In this document: positions 41,954 through 51,003 of the stretch, one piece after another | Position numbering within the stretch: the stretch's first letter is position 1 | How the letters are laid out: each line of letters begins with the position of its first letter | DNA from: Lacihabitans sp. CS3-21 | Lineage (GTDB): Bacteria; Bacteroidota; Bacteroidia; Cytophagales; Spirosomataceae | Assembly: GCF_024343675.1 (NCBI RefSeq) | Contig: NZ_RJUD01000098.1 | Location: 1-64,000, forward strand | Direction of reading: 5' to 3' | Length of the DNA: 64,000 nucleotides | Program-made: the position numbers and the translations under genes | The notes under the pieces: model-generated | What the model was told of the DNA's origin: nothing | The model's input: the letters and a program-made list of their open reading frames with translations, nothing else | The model's database searches: none

Positions 41954-42400
41954 TTAGTTTTTCGATTCAATAAATTCCATGTTGATTTCGGACCCAACAC
42001 CTGATAGGAAATTACCTGTACTGGCTTGCAAGGTTAGTTTTCCTTTGGAAAGCGTAACTATCTTAAATTGTCCTTTAAAGCTTGTGATATTGATATCCAA
42101 AACTGTATTTCCTGTCAATAATTCCCAAGTTCCTCTGTTTAAGATGTTTTTTGTGATTTTATCAACGGCTCTAGTCTCTTTATCTGCCCTGAATTCAAAC
42201 TGTAGACCATATAATGCAATTGCAGCGATATTTAATTCAGCATTGGTCAAAGTTTTCCCATTTGAATCGGTATATCTACTTAATTGCCAGCTATTTAAAG
42301 ATAGTAATTCGGACTGGCTTAAATTTGTTGGTTCTACTTTATCTTTCTTACAAGCCAAAGAAATGAAAGTAACAAATGCGATTATTAAGACTTTTTTCAT
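41954..42400 (-). CDS. Lipocalin-like lipoprotein of unknown function
   Basis: A 148-residue protein with a lipobox (AFVTFISLAC, Cys17). The mature part starts KKDKVEPTNLSQSELLSLNS and then reads WQLSRYTDSNGKTLTNAELN and GTWELLTGNTVLDINIT; W-x-L...GTW strands are typical of lipocalin-like small lipoproteins of Bacteroidota. No function is known. It may share a transcript with the regulator gene 37 bp downstream, and its start is 36 bp from the divergent T9SS gene. Confidence 0.75.
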   Translation of the reverse strand: MKKVLIIAFVTFISLACKKDKVEPTNLSQSELLSLNSWQLSRYTDSNGKTLTNAELNIAAIALYGLQFEFRADKETRAVDKITKNILNRGTWELLTGNTVLDINITSFKGQFKIVTLSKGKLTLQASTGNFLSGVGSEINMEFIESKN

Positions 42401-42411
42401 TTTTTTTGAGT

Positions 42412-42419
42412 TAATTTTG
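42412..42419 (+). promoter_or_regulatory. -7 promoter element of the T9SS protein/pxp operon
   Basis: TAATTTTG, a TAnnTTTG match 17 bp before the ATG at 42437, so the leader would be about 12 bases. It lies in the 36-bp spacer shared with the divergent lipoprotein gene. Confidence 0.5.
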
Positions 42420-42436
42420 TAATAAAACGAAATAGA

Positions 42437-44101
42437 ATGCCTACAAATTTAGGAAAGAAATATTTAGGATATATTAATAGACAATTTTATATATTTATTT
42501 TTTGTATTTTCTCTATTTCTAGCTATTCACAGACTTGTTCACAGACCCTTGATTTTGACTTTAAACCCTCTCAACCGGGTAATGGAATCAATTGGTTACA
42601 ATTTCCTGAGTTTGATTTACCGTTCAAAATCGTCTATGGTGGACCATCTAGGTATGTGAATACGGGGCTAATGTTTAAGCGTGGATTTACACATCTTTCG
42701 AATCCGAATTTTTTAAACCTCATACCAGAAAAAAATAGAGCATTTATACAGTATAGTGTTGCCTACACAAACCCAGCTCAACCTTGGATGACGCACAAAT
42801 CACCTTTCAACAACGATTTGAGCGTTTCACAGAAATATTGGGACACAGAAATTACGAGAATGATTGGTGAGACAAATGGTAAAGATAGGATTGCTGCAGA
42901 TATTTTTGTTTTTGATGTGGAAACTCAATTAAAATCTGATGACTCTATTTTGGTTTTGAAGAATTCCAGTGTGGTGCCTCAGCAATTTAGGAGTTTGACT
43001 AATCAACAATTTATTGAACAATACAAACGTGGAATTCAGGAGTTGTATGGAAAAGCCATGCAATATATTTTGGAAAAAGGTAAAGTGACCGCTCAAAATG
43101 TTAGTTCATACTCAGATACACCGATACTCAACACTTTCATTAATATTCAAGGCAAGTCATGGGAAGCGTGGAAAACAGATAAATCAGTGTTGAATTATGT
43201 TTGTTATGATTTTGATAAGAATCAGGTTGGTGGTTTGGCCTATAATTCACAGACATTTATGACGCCTTCGGCTTATTTTTATTATGACTATCCGCATCCT
43301 TTTGCGGGAGAATATTTGTCATATTTATTGTTTCAAATTGAAGCCAATAGAGCTTGGACCAATAAAGAACAAATGGTTTTTGTGTGGGGAAAATATAGCT
43401 TCAACAAAGAGTTTGTTTTGAAAAACATAAAGCCTTGGATGGCTGAGTCTATGGCTATTTTTCCGTTTTTTGCGGGTGCAAAGGGGTTATGGCTTTGGGA
43501 AGATCCTACCATAACAGAAAATGATATGTCTAATTATGAGTACTTTACAAAAGGTTTGTACAGGCTTTCTAAGTATAAAAACATGTTTGAGGGTGATTTC
43601 AAACTTATAGAGACCATATCTGCTAGAGCGTACAATGAAACCAAGAAGCCAATTTGGAGAGGTGTTTTGAAAGAAAATAAATTGCTTGTAGTTGCTCATA
43701 ATCCGAACGCTAAATCAGAAACAGAAGAAGCTAAAGTATTGGTCAGTTATGGTAATTTTAGTAAAGAAATCACGCTAAAGGGTTATGAAATTTTCCTTTG
43801 CCAGTTTGACCTTTTATTGCCTACCAGTATTGAACCCAACATTAATTTTACCGAATTAAAATGTTTTCCGAATCCAACGTCGGAATACATTAGGGTACAA
43901 TTTGAACTGAAATCTGCCTCAAATTTTAGATTAAAAATCACGGATATTTTGGGTAATTCTCTTTATAATGAAGAGGTTAAATCCAAAGAATTGGTTTTCG
44001 ATAGATTGATAAACGTTTCAGACTTTCAAGCTAATGAACTCATAGTCAGTATAGAGGACGGTTCATCTATAGTATCTAAAAAAATTATTATAGCACAATG
44101 A
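42437..44101 (+). CDS. Secreted protein with T9SS sorting domain, unknown catalytic domain
   Basis: A 554-residue protein with an N-terminal signal region ([16 protein letters not shown]), a large central domain, and a C-terminal T9SS type A sorting domain ([20 protein letters not shown], then [14 protein letters not shown] and SKKIIIAQ). The central part has [32 protein letters not shown] and [20 protein letters not shown], which recall TIM-barrel glycoside hydrolases, but I could not place it in a family. Cargo would be exported and attached to the cell surface. Its stop codon overlaps the ATG of the DUF255 stub (ATGA), tying it to the pxp operon. Confidence 0.7.
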   Translation: MPTNLGKKYLGYINRQFYIFIFCIFSISSYSQTCSQTLDFDFKPSQPGNGINWLQFPEFDLPFKIVYGGPSRYVNTGLMFKRGFTHLSNPNFLNLIPEKNRAFIQYSVAYTNPAQPWMTHKSPFNNDLSVSQKYWDTEITRMIGETNGKDRIAADIFVFDVETQLKSDDSILVLKNSSVVPQQFRSLTNQQFIEQYKRGIQELYGKAMQYILEKGKVTAQNVSSYSDTPILNTFINIQGKSWEAWKTDKSVLNYVCYDFDKNQVGGLAYNSQTFMTPSAYFYYDYPHPFAGEYLSYLLFQIEANRAWTNKEQMVFVWGKYSFNKEFVLKNIKPWMAESMAIFPFFAGAKGLWLWEDPTITENDMSNYEYFTKGLYRLSKYKNMFEGDFKLIETISARAYNETKKPIWRGVLKENKLLVVAHNPNAKSETEEAKVLVSYGNFSKEITLKGYEIFLCQFDLLLPTSIEPNINFTELKCFPNPTSEYIRVQFELKSASNFRLKITDILGNSLYNEEVKSKELVFDRLINVSDFQANELIVSIEDGSSIVSKKIIIAQ

Positions 44102-44292
44102 ATCACTTAGCTCATGAAACAAGCCCATATCTACTGCTATATAAAAACAGCCCAGTAGATTCGTATCCTTGGGGCCTAGAAGCTCTAGAGAAGGCTGCTG
44201 AAGAGGATAAAGTGATTCTTCTGCGTATTGGTTATTCAGCTTGCCATTTACCCGTAAAAACAGTTCAAGAAGCTTTAATACTACTGAAATAA
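44098..44292 (+). pseudogene. Stub of a DUF255 (YyaL/thioredoxin-domain) protein, 64 codons
   Basis: The 64 residues begin like the N-terminus of DUF255/YyaL proteins: [20 protein letters not shown] followed by [19 protein letters not shown] and IGYSACH. Full-length members continue SACHWCHVMERESF and are several hundred residues long; here the frame goes on as [14 protein letters not shown] and stops, so the second cysteine of the CHWC redox motif and the rest are missing. It is flanked by overlapping coding sequence upstream and pxpB two bases downstream, so it is either a remnant or a shortened functional peptide kept in the operon. Confidence 0.6.
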
Positions 44293-44294
44293 GC

Positions 44295-44948
44295 ATGAAA
44301 GGCCTTTTCACTTTATCTATTTTGTCAGAAAAAGCAATTTGCGTTTTTCTAAATAAAGAAATTGGGTTAGAGGCACATCGAGAGGTTCTAAAGTTAAAAG
44401 AAACAATTGAATCGCAAAAGTGGCCATGGTTGCTCGAAACAGTACCTGCTTATAACTCCCTAGGTTTATTTGTTGATATTAGTTTTTATGCGTCCAATAC
44501 TTCTTTGTTGATTTTTTTTGAAAATTGGTTTTCTGAAAATATTATTGATGTGAATGACGCTAGTTTCCAAAAAACACTAATTAAATCAATACCTATAAAG
44601 TATGATGGTGTCGATTTGTCTTTTGTGTCAAACTACTGTAAACTACCTGTAAATGAGGTTATTGCGATCCACTCACAAGCAGTTTATACAGTGGCCATGA
44701 TAGGTTTTTTACCAGGTTTTCCATATTTATTGGGGATGGATGAGAGAATATTTGTTCCGAGAAAAAGTACACCGAGGCTGAAAGTAACCAAAGGAAGCGT
44801 TGGGATTGGTGGTTTTCAAACTGGGATTTATCCATCTGAAAGCCCCGGTGGATGGCAAATTATTGGAACAACTGCACTTGAACTCTTTGATTTAGAAAAT
44901 CTGAGTTATCTTTCTATTGGTGATAAAGTAAAGTTTAAACCGATATAA
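44295..44948 (+). CDS. pxpB: 5-oxoprolinase subunit PxpB
   Basis: A 217-residue KipI/PxpB protein. The family motif VAMIGFLPGFPYLLGMDERI followed by VPRKSTPRLKVTKGSVGIGG and TGIYPSESPGGWQIIGTT is complete. The ATG at 44295 is chosen; the frame start at 44241 lies inside the upstream stub. With PxpA and PxpC it forms the ATP-dependent enzyme that opens 5-oxoproline (pyroglutamate) to glutamate. The operon order B-C-A is seen in other bacteria. Confidence 0.92.
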   Translation: MKGLFTLSILSEKAICVFLNKEIGLEAHREVLKLKETIESQKWPWLLETVPAYNSLGLFVDISFYASNTSLLIFFENWFSENIIDVNDASFQKTLIKSIPIKYDGVDLSFVSNYCKLPVNEVIAIHSQAVYTVAMIGFLPGFPYLLGMDERIFVPRKSTPRLKVTKGSVGIGGFQTGIYPSESPGGWQIIGTTALELFDLENLSYLSIGDKVKFKPI

Positions 44949-44954
44949 AATCCG

Positions 44955-45884
44955 ATGAAAATTCTAAAAAAAGGCATTCTAAGTACTTTTCAAGATAAAG
45001 GAAGGTTTGGTTATCAGTCCGTTGGTATTAATATTGGTGGAGTCATGGACAATCTGAGCTTCAGATTGTTGAATATGATTTTAGGAAATCATTCAAATGA
45101 AGCGGCTTTAGAAATCCATTTTCCAGGTCCACATATTGAATTTGAAGAATTTTGTTTTTTTGCCATAACAGGTGCTGAATTTAATGCTACTTTGAACCAA
45201 AAATTGCTTACAAAGAATAAAATATATAAAGCAAAGCCTGGTGATCATTTGGTCTTTAAACATAAATCCAATGGAGAAAGGCTGTATTTCGGTGTTAAAG
45301 GTGGCCTTGAAGTTCCTGATTGGTTGAATTCAAAATCATCCAATTCTCAATTAAATTTCCCAGAGTTTTGTCAAAATTTGGCTTTAAATAATAAAGTTGA
45401 GTTAGCAATTGACCGTACCCAATACGGAGTGTCTTTCAATTACAACTTTACCAGTAAAATAATAAGATTTGTACCCAGTTTTGAATTTGAAAAATTAGAT
45501 ATTGCATCGAAGAAAAATCTTTTAAATTCAGATTTTTTAATCACTAAAGACTCAAATCGCATGGGTTATAGATTAAGCGGAGAACCCATGGTCCTACTGG
45601 AAAACAAGGAAATGGTTTCTGCCTCAGTTACAAAAGGTACCATTCAGCTTTTGCCTGATGGGCAGTTGATTGTTTTGATGGCTGATGCCCAAGTGAGTGG
45701 TGGATATCCTAAATTAGGCTTTGTTATTGAAAACGACGTTTCCAAGTTATCTCAGCTTGGTTTTCAATCAAAGATTGAGTTTGAAATGGTCAGCTATGAG
45801 CACGCAGTTAAAATTATGCTGCAGACCGAAAAGTCTTTTGATCTGATAAAAAAATCATTAAAACTTCGTGAAAAAGAAAATTGA
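44955..45884 (+). CDS. pxpC: 5-oxoprolinase subunit PxpC
   Basis: A 309-residue protein of the KipA/biotin-dependent carboxyltransferase-like family. It starts MKILKKGILSTFQDKGRFGY, then GVMDNLSFRLLNMILGN, EIHFPGPHIEF and the conserved SNRMGYRLSGEP and VTKGTIQLLPDGQLIVLMAD blocks. It lies six bases after pxpB and overlaps pxpA by 17 bp. Together the three subunits catalyse 5-oxoproline hydrolysis with ATP. Confidence 0.92.
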   Translation: MKILKKGILSTFQDKGRFGYQSVGINIGGVMDNLSFRLLNMILGNHSNEAALEIHFPGPHIEFEEFCFFAITGAEFNATLNQKLLTKNKIYKAKPGDHLVFKHKSNGERLYFGVKGGLEVPDWLNSKSSNSQLNFPEFCQNLALNNKVELAIDRTQYGVSFNYNFTSKIIRFVPSFEFEKLDIASKKNLLNSDFLITKDSNRMGYRLSGEPMVLLENKEMVSASVTKGTIQLLPDGQLIVLMADAQVSGGYPKLGFVIENDVSKLSQLGFQSKIEFEMVSYEHAVKIMLQTEKSFDLIKKSLKLREKEN

Positions 45885-46599
45885 TATCAACTGTGACATG
45901 GGAGAATCTCTTGATTTTCTCCATTCGGGGCATGATGAAGCACTCATGACTTTCATAACTTCTGTAAATATAGCATGCGGTTTTCATGCTGGAAATGAGG
46001 AGATTATGCTAAAAACTGTTGAGAATGCACAAAAATATAAACTCAATATTGGAGCTCATCCAAGCTTTGATGATAAGGAAAACTTTGGTAGAAATGAAAT
46101 GGATTTAGATTTCGAGGAAATTAAAGAACTCATACTTAAACAATTGAATATTTTGGACAAGGTACTGAAAGCGAAGGACTTAAAAATGCACCATGTAAAG
46201 CCACATGGAGCTTTATATAACATGTCAGCAAAAAAATCAGAATATGCTAGAGCAATTGCCGAGGCTGTTTTTGAGTTTAATAACGAATTAATTTTGTTTG
46301 GTTTGTCAGGTAGCCTAAGTATTTCTGAAGCTAAGAAAATTGGACTTAAAACTTATGATGAGTGCTTTTCTGATCGATCTTATATGTCAAATGGATCGTT
46401 GTCTCCTAGGAGTTTAGAAAATGCATTAAAAGTGGATGTTGAAGAAGTAAAAAAGCAGACCCGATCACTGGTAGATGGGTCTGCTTTTAGTACTTTAGAC
46501 GGAAATTTTATTAAAATCAATTGTGATACCATTTGTATTCACAGCGATACTCCTAATGCTTTGGTATTTGCAAAAGCTATTTATGATATTGCAAAATAA
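45868..46599 (+). CDS. pxpA: 5-oxoprolinase subunit PxpA (LamB/YcsF)
   Basis: A 243-residue LamB/YcsF-family protein. KIDINCDMGESLDFLHSGHD and SVNIACGFHAGNEEIM are the metal and substrate signature near the N-terminus, IGAHPSFDD and MHHVKPHGALYNMSAKKSEY follow, and INCDTICIHSDTPNAL ends the domain. The start is a GTG overlapping the pxpC end. A terminator-like hairpin (46451-46488) lies inside its last third. No SD-like sequence is visible, so coupling to pxpC is likely. Confidence 0.92.
   Translation: MKKKIDINCDMGESLDFLHSGHDEALMTFITSVNIACGFHAGNEEIMLKTVENAQKYKLNIGAHPSFDDKENFGRNEMDLDFEEIKELILKQLNILDKVLKAKDLKMHHVKPHGALYNMSAKKSEYARAIAEAVFEFNNELILFGLSGSLSISEAKKIGLKTYDECFSDRSYMSNGSLSPRSLENALKVDVEEVKKQTRSLVDGSAFSTLDGNFIKINCDTICIHSDTPNALVFAKAIYDIAK
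46451..46488 (+). repeat. Perfect 12-bp inverted repeat inside pxpA
   Basis: AAAAGCAGACCC (46451-46462) and GGGTCTGCTTTT (46477-46488) pair perfectly across a 14-base loop. The stem followed by a U-tract resembles a Rho-independent terminator, but it lies about 110 bp before the end of the coding sequence. Confidence 0.8.
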
Positions 46600-46604
46600 A
46601 AATA

Positions 46605-47906
46605 TTACTTCATCAATTGGCCACTGATAGTCAGCAATTCAAGTTGCGATATTTTCACATTAAACTGAGCACTTACCAAACGATTCAAAACGGTGTTGTA
46701 ACGTGTTTGAGCATCATTTATTTCTAAAATAGTAGACGAACCCAGTTTGAATTTTTCTAATGAAATAGAAAGGTTTTCAGCCGCTATTTCTTTATTTTCC
46801 TTTTCTAATTCTAACAGTTTTTTATCAGTTTCATATTGGAAATATGAAGTAGTAAGTTGATTTTCAATTCTATTGAGTAAATCTGCTTTTTGTGCTTGGA
46901 TTATTTCTCCATTGATTTTCGATGACTGAATATTTCTATTGATAAGTTGACCGTCAAAAATCCTCCATGATGCAGATACGCCAGCATTTAAGCCCACTGA
47001 TTGGTTAAAAGTAATCAAACCCGCATTGTTTGAGTTAAAATTGTATCCAAATGAACTGTTCAAATTGATTCTTGGCTTTTTAAACGAACTCGCTTCTTTT
47101 TGACTCAGTAAGTTAATTTCCTCCGTTTTTTTCAAATTCAAGAATTCAGGATTCTGTGATTTTGCTTGATCTATCAAAAAAGACAAATCATACATAGGAC
47201 TTGCAATCTGTTCTTTTTCCACTTCAAAATCTATCTTTGGATCACGTCCAAGAACACCGTTTAGGCTGATTTTTGCATTTTTTAGTTGATTGCTGTTGTT
47301 GGTAAGATTTGTCAACTGGGTACTTAAATCAGCTTTCGACTGCAAGTAATCTAATTTGGAACCTCTACCTATTTGCCATCTTTCTTCTGTAATTTTGAGC
47401 CTTTCTTCATAATATTTTATGATTTCATTTAAATATTCCTCAGTGTTCTGCAATCTTTGAATATCAAAATACACTTGCATAACATTGCTCAAAGTATTTT
47501 GTATAGCCAGCTGCTGTTGAATTTTAGATTGTTGCCCCTGAGTTTTAAGTCTCTCAAAGACAGTCTGCATTCTTCTCCCGTCATAAAGGGTATATGCCAA
47601 GGCCAAATTGCTGATAGGAGAAAGAGATCTACCAAAACGATTGATAACTCTCCCGTCTACAAAGTTCTGGTTTACTTGATTGAAAGAAGAGCTAAAACTC
47701 GTGTTCCAGTCTATTATCGGAGACATTCCTGCATTTGCCTTAAAAATTTGATTCTGAGCAAGTTCTACTTGTTTTTCAGATACTTTCAAACTAAAATTGT
47801 TTTCTAAAGCATATTTTTGAGCGTCACTTAATTTTAATAAACCCTGTGATGATGCTATGTATCCAATTAGTAGTAAAAATACTACTTTAACTATTGATTT
47901 TTTCAT
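46605..47906 (-). CDS. TolC-family outer-membrane channel of an RND efflux system
   Basis: A 433-residue outer-membrane factor with signal peptide (MKKSIVKVVFLLLIGYIASS). Two long coiled-coil halves are visible, for example QNTLSNVMQVYFDIQRLQNT and KLKITEERWQIGRGSKLDYL in the first repeat and the ENLSISLEKFKLGSSTILEI counterpart in the second; this twofold pattern is the OEP family hallmark. It would form the exit duct for the RND pump upstream. The ATG at 47906 is used because the frame start at 47918 is TTG. It is last in the efflux operon, 8 bp after the RND stop. Confidence 0.92.
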   Translation of the reverse strand: MKKSIVKVVFLLLIGYIASSQGLLKLSDAQKYALENNFSLKVSEKQVELAQNQIFKANAGMSPIIDWNTSFSSSFNQVNQNFVDGRVINRFGRSLSPISNLALAYTLYDGRRMQTVFERLKTQGQQSKIQQQLAIQNTLSNVMQVYFDIQRLQNTEEYLNEIIKYYEERLKITEERWQIGRGSKLDYLQSKADLSTQLTNLTNNSNQLKNAKISLNGVLGRDPKIDFEVEKEQIASPMYDLSFLIDQAKSQNPEFLNLKKTEEINLLSQKEASSFKKPRINLNSSFGYNFNSNNAGLITFNQSVGLNAGVSASWRIFDGQLINRNIQSSKINGEIIQAQKADLLNRIENQLTTSYFQYETDKKLLELEKENKEIAAENLSISLEKFKLGSSTILEINDAQTRYNTVLNRLVSAQFNVKISQLELLTISGQLMK

Positions 47907-47914
47907 ATATAATG

Positions 47915-50900
47915 TCAAGCTTCAGCCATTTCTTCAATGGCTTTCATTCTTTCAAAGTTTTTCTTTTTACTTAAATAAATATACATGGCAGGGATTACAT
48001 AAAGTGTCAAAATCAACGACACAAGCAATCCACCGATAACTACAATACCCATTGAACGTCGACTAGACCCCGCTGAACCCAAAGCCAAGGCAATTGGCAA
48101 TGCTCCAAAAGTGGTTGCCAAAGTTGTCATAAGAATGGGTCTTAAACGTAAAGTTGCAGCCTCAACTGCGGCTTTGGCCTTTGGATATCCTTTTTCTTGC
48201 AATTGATTTGCAAATTCCACAATCAATATTCCATTTTTAGTAACCAAACCTATCAACATAATCATACCAATTTGGCTGAAAATATTAAGTGTCTGATCAA
48301 ATAGCCAAAGTGATAAAACGGCTCCAGCTATAGCCAAAGGCACAGTAAACATGATGATTAGTGGGTCAACGAAACTTTCAAACTGAGCTGCGAGAATCAA
48401 GAAAACCAAAATAAGTGCAAGTCCAAACGAGAATAATGTATTCGATGAGCTCTCCGCAAAGTCTCTTGAGGAACCTGTTAGTGCAGTTCTTACTTTTTCA
48501 TCACCTAATTTATCTCTAATCTCATCCATGGCTTTTATGCCGTCGGCAATGGTTTTTCCTGGAGTTAAGCCTGCTGATACAGTGGCACTCATATAACGGT
48601 CATAATGGTATAATTGTGGTGGACTACTATTTTCCTCCACTTTCACTATATTATCTAACTGAACGAGTTCGCCTTGGCTGTTTTTTACAAACATGCTTTT
48701 GAGGTCAAGTGGCTCATTTCTGTCACCTCTTTCAAACTGCCCAATTACTTGGTACTGCCTTCCATTCATAGTAAAATAACTAAACCTCTGACCTGCGAAA
48801 GCCAATTGCATGGTTTGTGCAACATCAGCTACCGCTACTCCTAAGCTTTTCGATTTTTCTCTGTCTATTTTAATTGAAAGCTCTGGTTTACTGAACTTGA
48901 GGTTTACATCTGTAGTAGTAAATACTGGGCTTTTTTGGACTTCGTCCATGAATTTTGGAAGATATTCCCTAAGTTTTGCGAAGTCAGGAGCCTGTATTAC
49001 GTATCCTACAGGCAAACCACCACGTTTGTTAACGGCAATGGTTTGTTGTTGATTAACAAATGCTCTAGCGTCTGGTAATTTCTTGAGTAAGTTGGAAACT
49101 ACTTCTGAAACTTCTGCTTGTGATTTTGTTCTTTGGTCTTTTGGATAAAGTGCTATTCTACTGAACCCTGTATTTGAAGCCCCCGAACCACCAAATGACG
49201 GGGCAGTCATGGTCATTACACCAGCAAGTTCTGGAACTGAATCTTTCATCATCTTACCAGCTTTCTGAATATATTTGTCCATATAATCATAAGATGAACC
49301 CTCTGGGCCTGTGAATTGAACTTGCAATGCACTTCTGTCATCTAATGGTGCCAGTTCAGATTTTAATTCTCCCCAGAAAAAGTAAACCATTCCAAAAATG
49401 ACCACCATAATAGGCATAACCAACCATTTCTTGGTCAAAAAATTCAGAAGGCTGCTCTTATAATTGGACTCCATGCCTTCAAAAAATGGCTCTGTCATGT
49501 TATAAAACTTCGACTTTTTGATAGTTTTTCTATTCAAATAAGCATTCAGCATAGGAGTCAATGTGAGCGACACAAAGGCAGAAATAAGAACCGCACTGGA
49601 GAGCACCACGCCGAACTCTCTGAAAAGCTTTCCAACAAAACCTTCCATGAAAATAACAGGTAGAAATACCGCAGCAAGTGTAATCGATGTAGAAATTACA
49701 GCAAAGAAAATCTCATTGGCACCTTTAACAGATGCCTCAATAGGATTCATTCCTTCTTCTATTTTCTTAAAAATGTTTTCTGTAACCACAATTCCATCAT
49801 CTACAACCAAACCTGTAGCTAAAACGATGGCTAAGAGTGTAAGTACATTTATAGAGAAACCGAAAATGTACATGATAAAAAATGTACCAACTAAAGACAC
49901 GGGAATGTCAATCAGTGGTCTAACTGCTACAATCCAATCTCTAAAAAACAAGAAAATAATTATAACCACCAAAATAATGGCAATAGCAAGAGTTTCCACA
50001 ACTTCCTCAACCGACTGCTTCACAAAAGTGGTATAGTCTAATATAGTACCTAGTTTAATATCAGGAGGTAATGTCTTTTCGATTTCTGCCTTCCTTTTGT
50101 AAACTTCTTTGGCTATATCTAAATAGTTAGCACCAGGCTGTGGTTGAACAGCAATTCCGCACATAGGAATCCCGTTCCACCTTAGTATGGTTTCAAGGTT
50201 TTCGGCCCCAATTTCTGCGTATCCAATATCTCTAAATTTGATAATTCTATCGCCAATATTTTTAACTATCATATTGTTAAAATCTTCGGCATTGGTAAAT
50301 CTACCAACCGTTTTTACTACAAGTTCAGTATTGGTACCTTGAAGTTTTCCAGAAGGCAATTCCACATTTTCTCTATCCAATGCAGATTTTACGTCTTGTG
50401 TAGTTACACCCATTGACGCGAGTCTGTTAGGGTCCATCCAAAGTCTCATGGCATACCTCTTGAAACCCCAAATACGTATTTCACTTACACCTTCAATGGT
50501 CTCCAAACGAGGAGAAACTACGTTTTCGGCATAATCACATACATCCAATATGTTTCTTGAATCACTATTTAGGGATAAAGATAGGATAGTTTCAGCGTTT
50601 GCGTCAGCTTTCCTTACCGTTGGTAAGCCATCTAAATCTCTAGGCAAAATAAATGCAGCCTGAGAAACTTTATCTCTCACATCGTTGGTGGCTTTCTCCA
50701 TGTCCACATCAAGATTAAATTCTATAGTAATGTTAGAATTTCCTTGATTAGAACTAGAACTTACCGATCTAATTCCTTCAACACTGTTTAGAGCTTTTTC
50801 CAGAGGTTCAGTTATTTGCGACTCTATGATGTCGGCATTTGCTCCAGGATAACTGGTACCCACGTTAACGATTGGAGGATCGATCGACGGATATTCCCTT

Positions 50901-51001
50901 ACACCTAAATATTGATAGCCAATGAACCCAAACAATAGTATGAGTAGGTTCATTACAATTGCCAAAACTGGCCTTTTGATTGATAAGGTTGATATTGACA
51001 T
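47915..51001 (-). CDS. RND efflux pump, HAE-1/MexF-like inner-membrane permease
   Basis: A 1028-residue, 12-helix transporter. The first helix MSISTLSIKRPVLAIVMNLL and periplasmic ADIIESQITEPLEKALNSVEG start the protein, GLVVDDGIVVTENIFKKIEEG in helix 4 carries the Asp-Asp proton relay and ILMTTLATTFGALPIALALG lies in the C-terminal membrane half. Two large periplasmic docking/porter domains separate the two helix halves. Proton-driven export of drugs, bile-like compounds or metabolites is expected; the cargo is unknown. The adaptor gene lies 2 bp upstream. Confidence 0.94.
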   Translation of the reverse strand: MSISTLSIKRPVLAIVMNLLILLFGFIGYQYLGVREYPSIDPPIVNVGTSYPGANADIIESQITEPLEKALNSVEGIRSVSSSSNQGNSNITIEFNLDVDMEKATNDVRDKVSQAAFILPRDLDGLPTVRKADANAETILSLSLNSDSRNILDVCDYAENVVSPRLETIEGVSEIRIWGFKRYAMRLWMDPNRLASMGVTTQDVKSALDRENVELPSGKLQGTNTELVVKTVGRFTNAEDFNNMIVKNIGDRIIKFRDIGYAEIGAENLETILRWNGIPMCGIAVQPQPGANYLDIAKEVYKRKAEIEKTLPPDIKLGTILDYTTFVKQSVEEVVETLAIAIILVVIIIFLFFRDWIVAVRPLIDIPVSLVGTFFIMYIFGFSINVLTLLAIVLATGLVVDDGIVVTENIFKKIEEGMNPIEASVKGANEIFFAVISTSITLAAVFLPVIFMEGFVGKLFREFGVVLSSAVLISAFVSLTLTPMLNAYLNRKTIKKSKFYNMTEPFFEGMESNYKSSLLNFLTKKWLVMPIMVVIFGMVYFFWGELKSELAPLDDRSALQVQFTGPEGSSYDYMDKYIQKAGKMMKDSVPELAGVMTMTAPSFGGSGASNTGFSRIALYPKDQRTKSQAEVSEVVSNLLKKLPDARAFVNQQQTIAVNKRGGLPVGYVIQAPDFAKLREYLPKFMDEVQKSPVFTTTDVNLKFSKPELSIKIDREKSKSLGVAVADVAQTMQLAFAGQRFSYFTMNGRQYQVIGQFERGDRNEPLDLKSMFVKNSQGELVQLDNIVKVEENSSPPQLYHYDRYMSATVSAGLTPGKTIADGIKAMDEIRDKLGDEKVRTALTGSSRDFAESSSNTLFSFGLALILVFLILAAQFESFVDPLIIMFTVPLAIAGAVLSLWLFDQTLNIFSQIGMIMLIGLVTKNGILIVEFANQLQEKGYPKAKAAVEAATLRLRPILMTTLATTFGALPIALALGSAGSSRRSMGIVVIGGLLVSLILTLYVIPAMYIYLSKKKNFERMKAIEEMAEA

Positions 51002-51003
51002 AA

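Noticed and set aside
41979-42422. 147-codon plus-strand frame antisense to the lipocalin-like lipoprotein gene
   Set aside because: It overlaps a lipoprotein with a clear lipobox, and its own translation has no domain or signal features; a shadow frame.
49563-50036. 157-codon plus-strand frame inside the RND permease gene
   Set aside because: Lies fully in the coding region of a strongly matched 1028-residue RND pump; a shadow frame.
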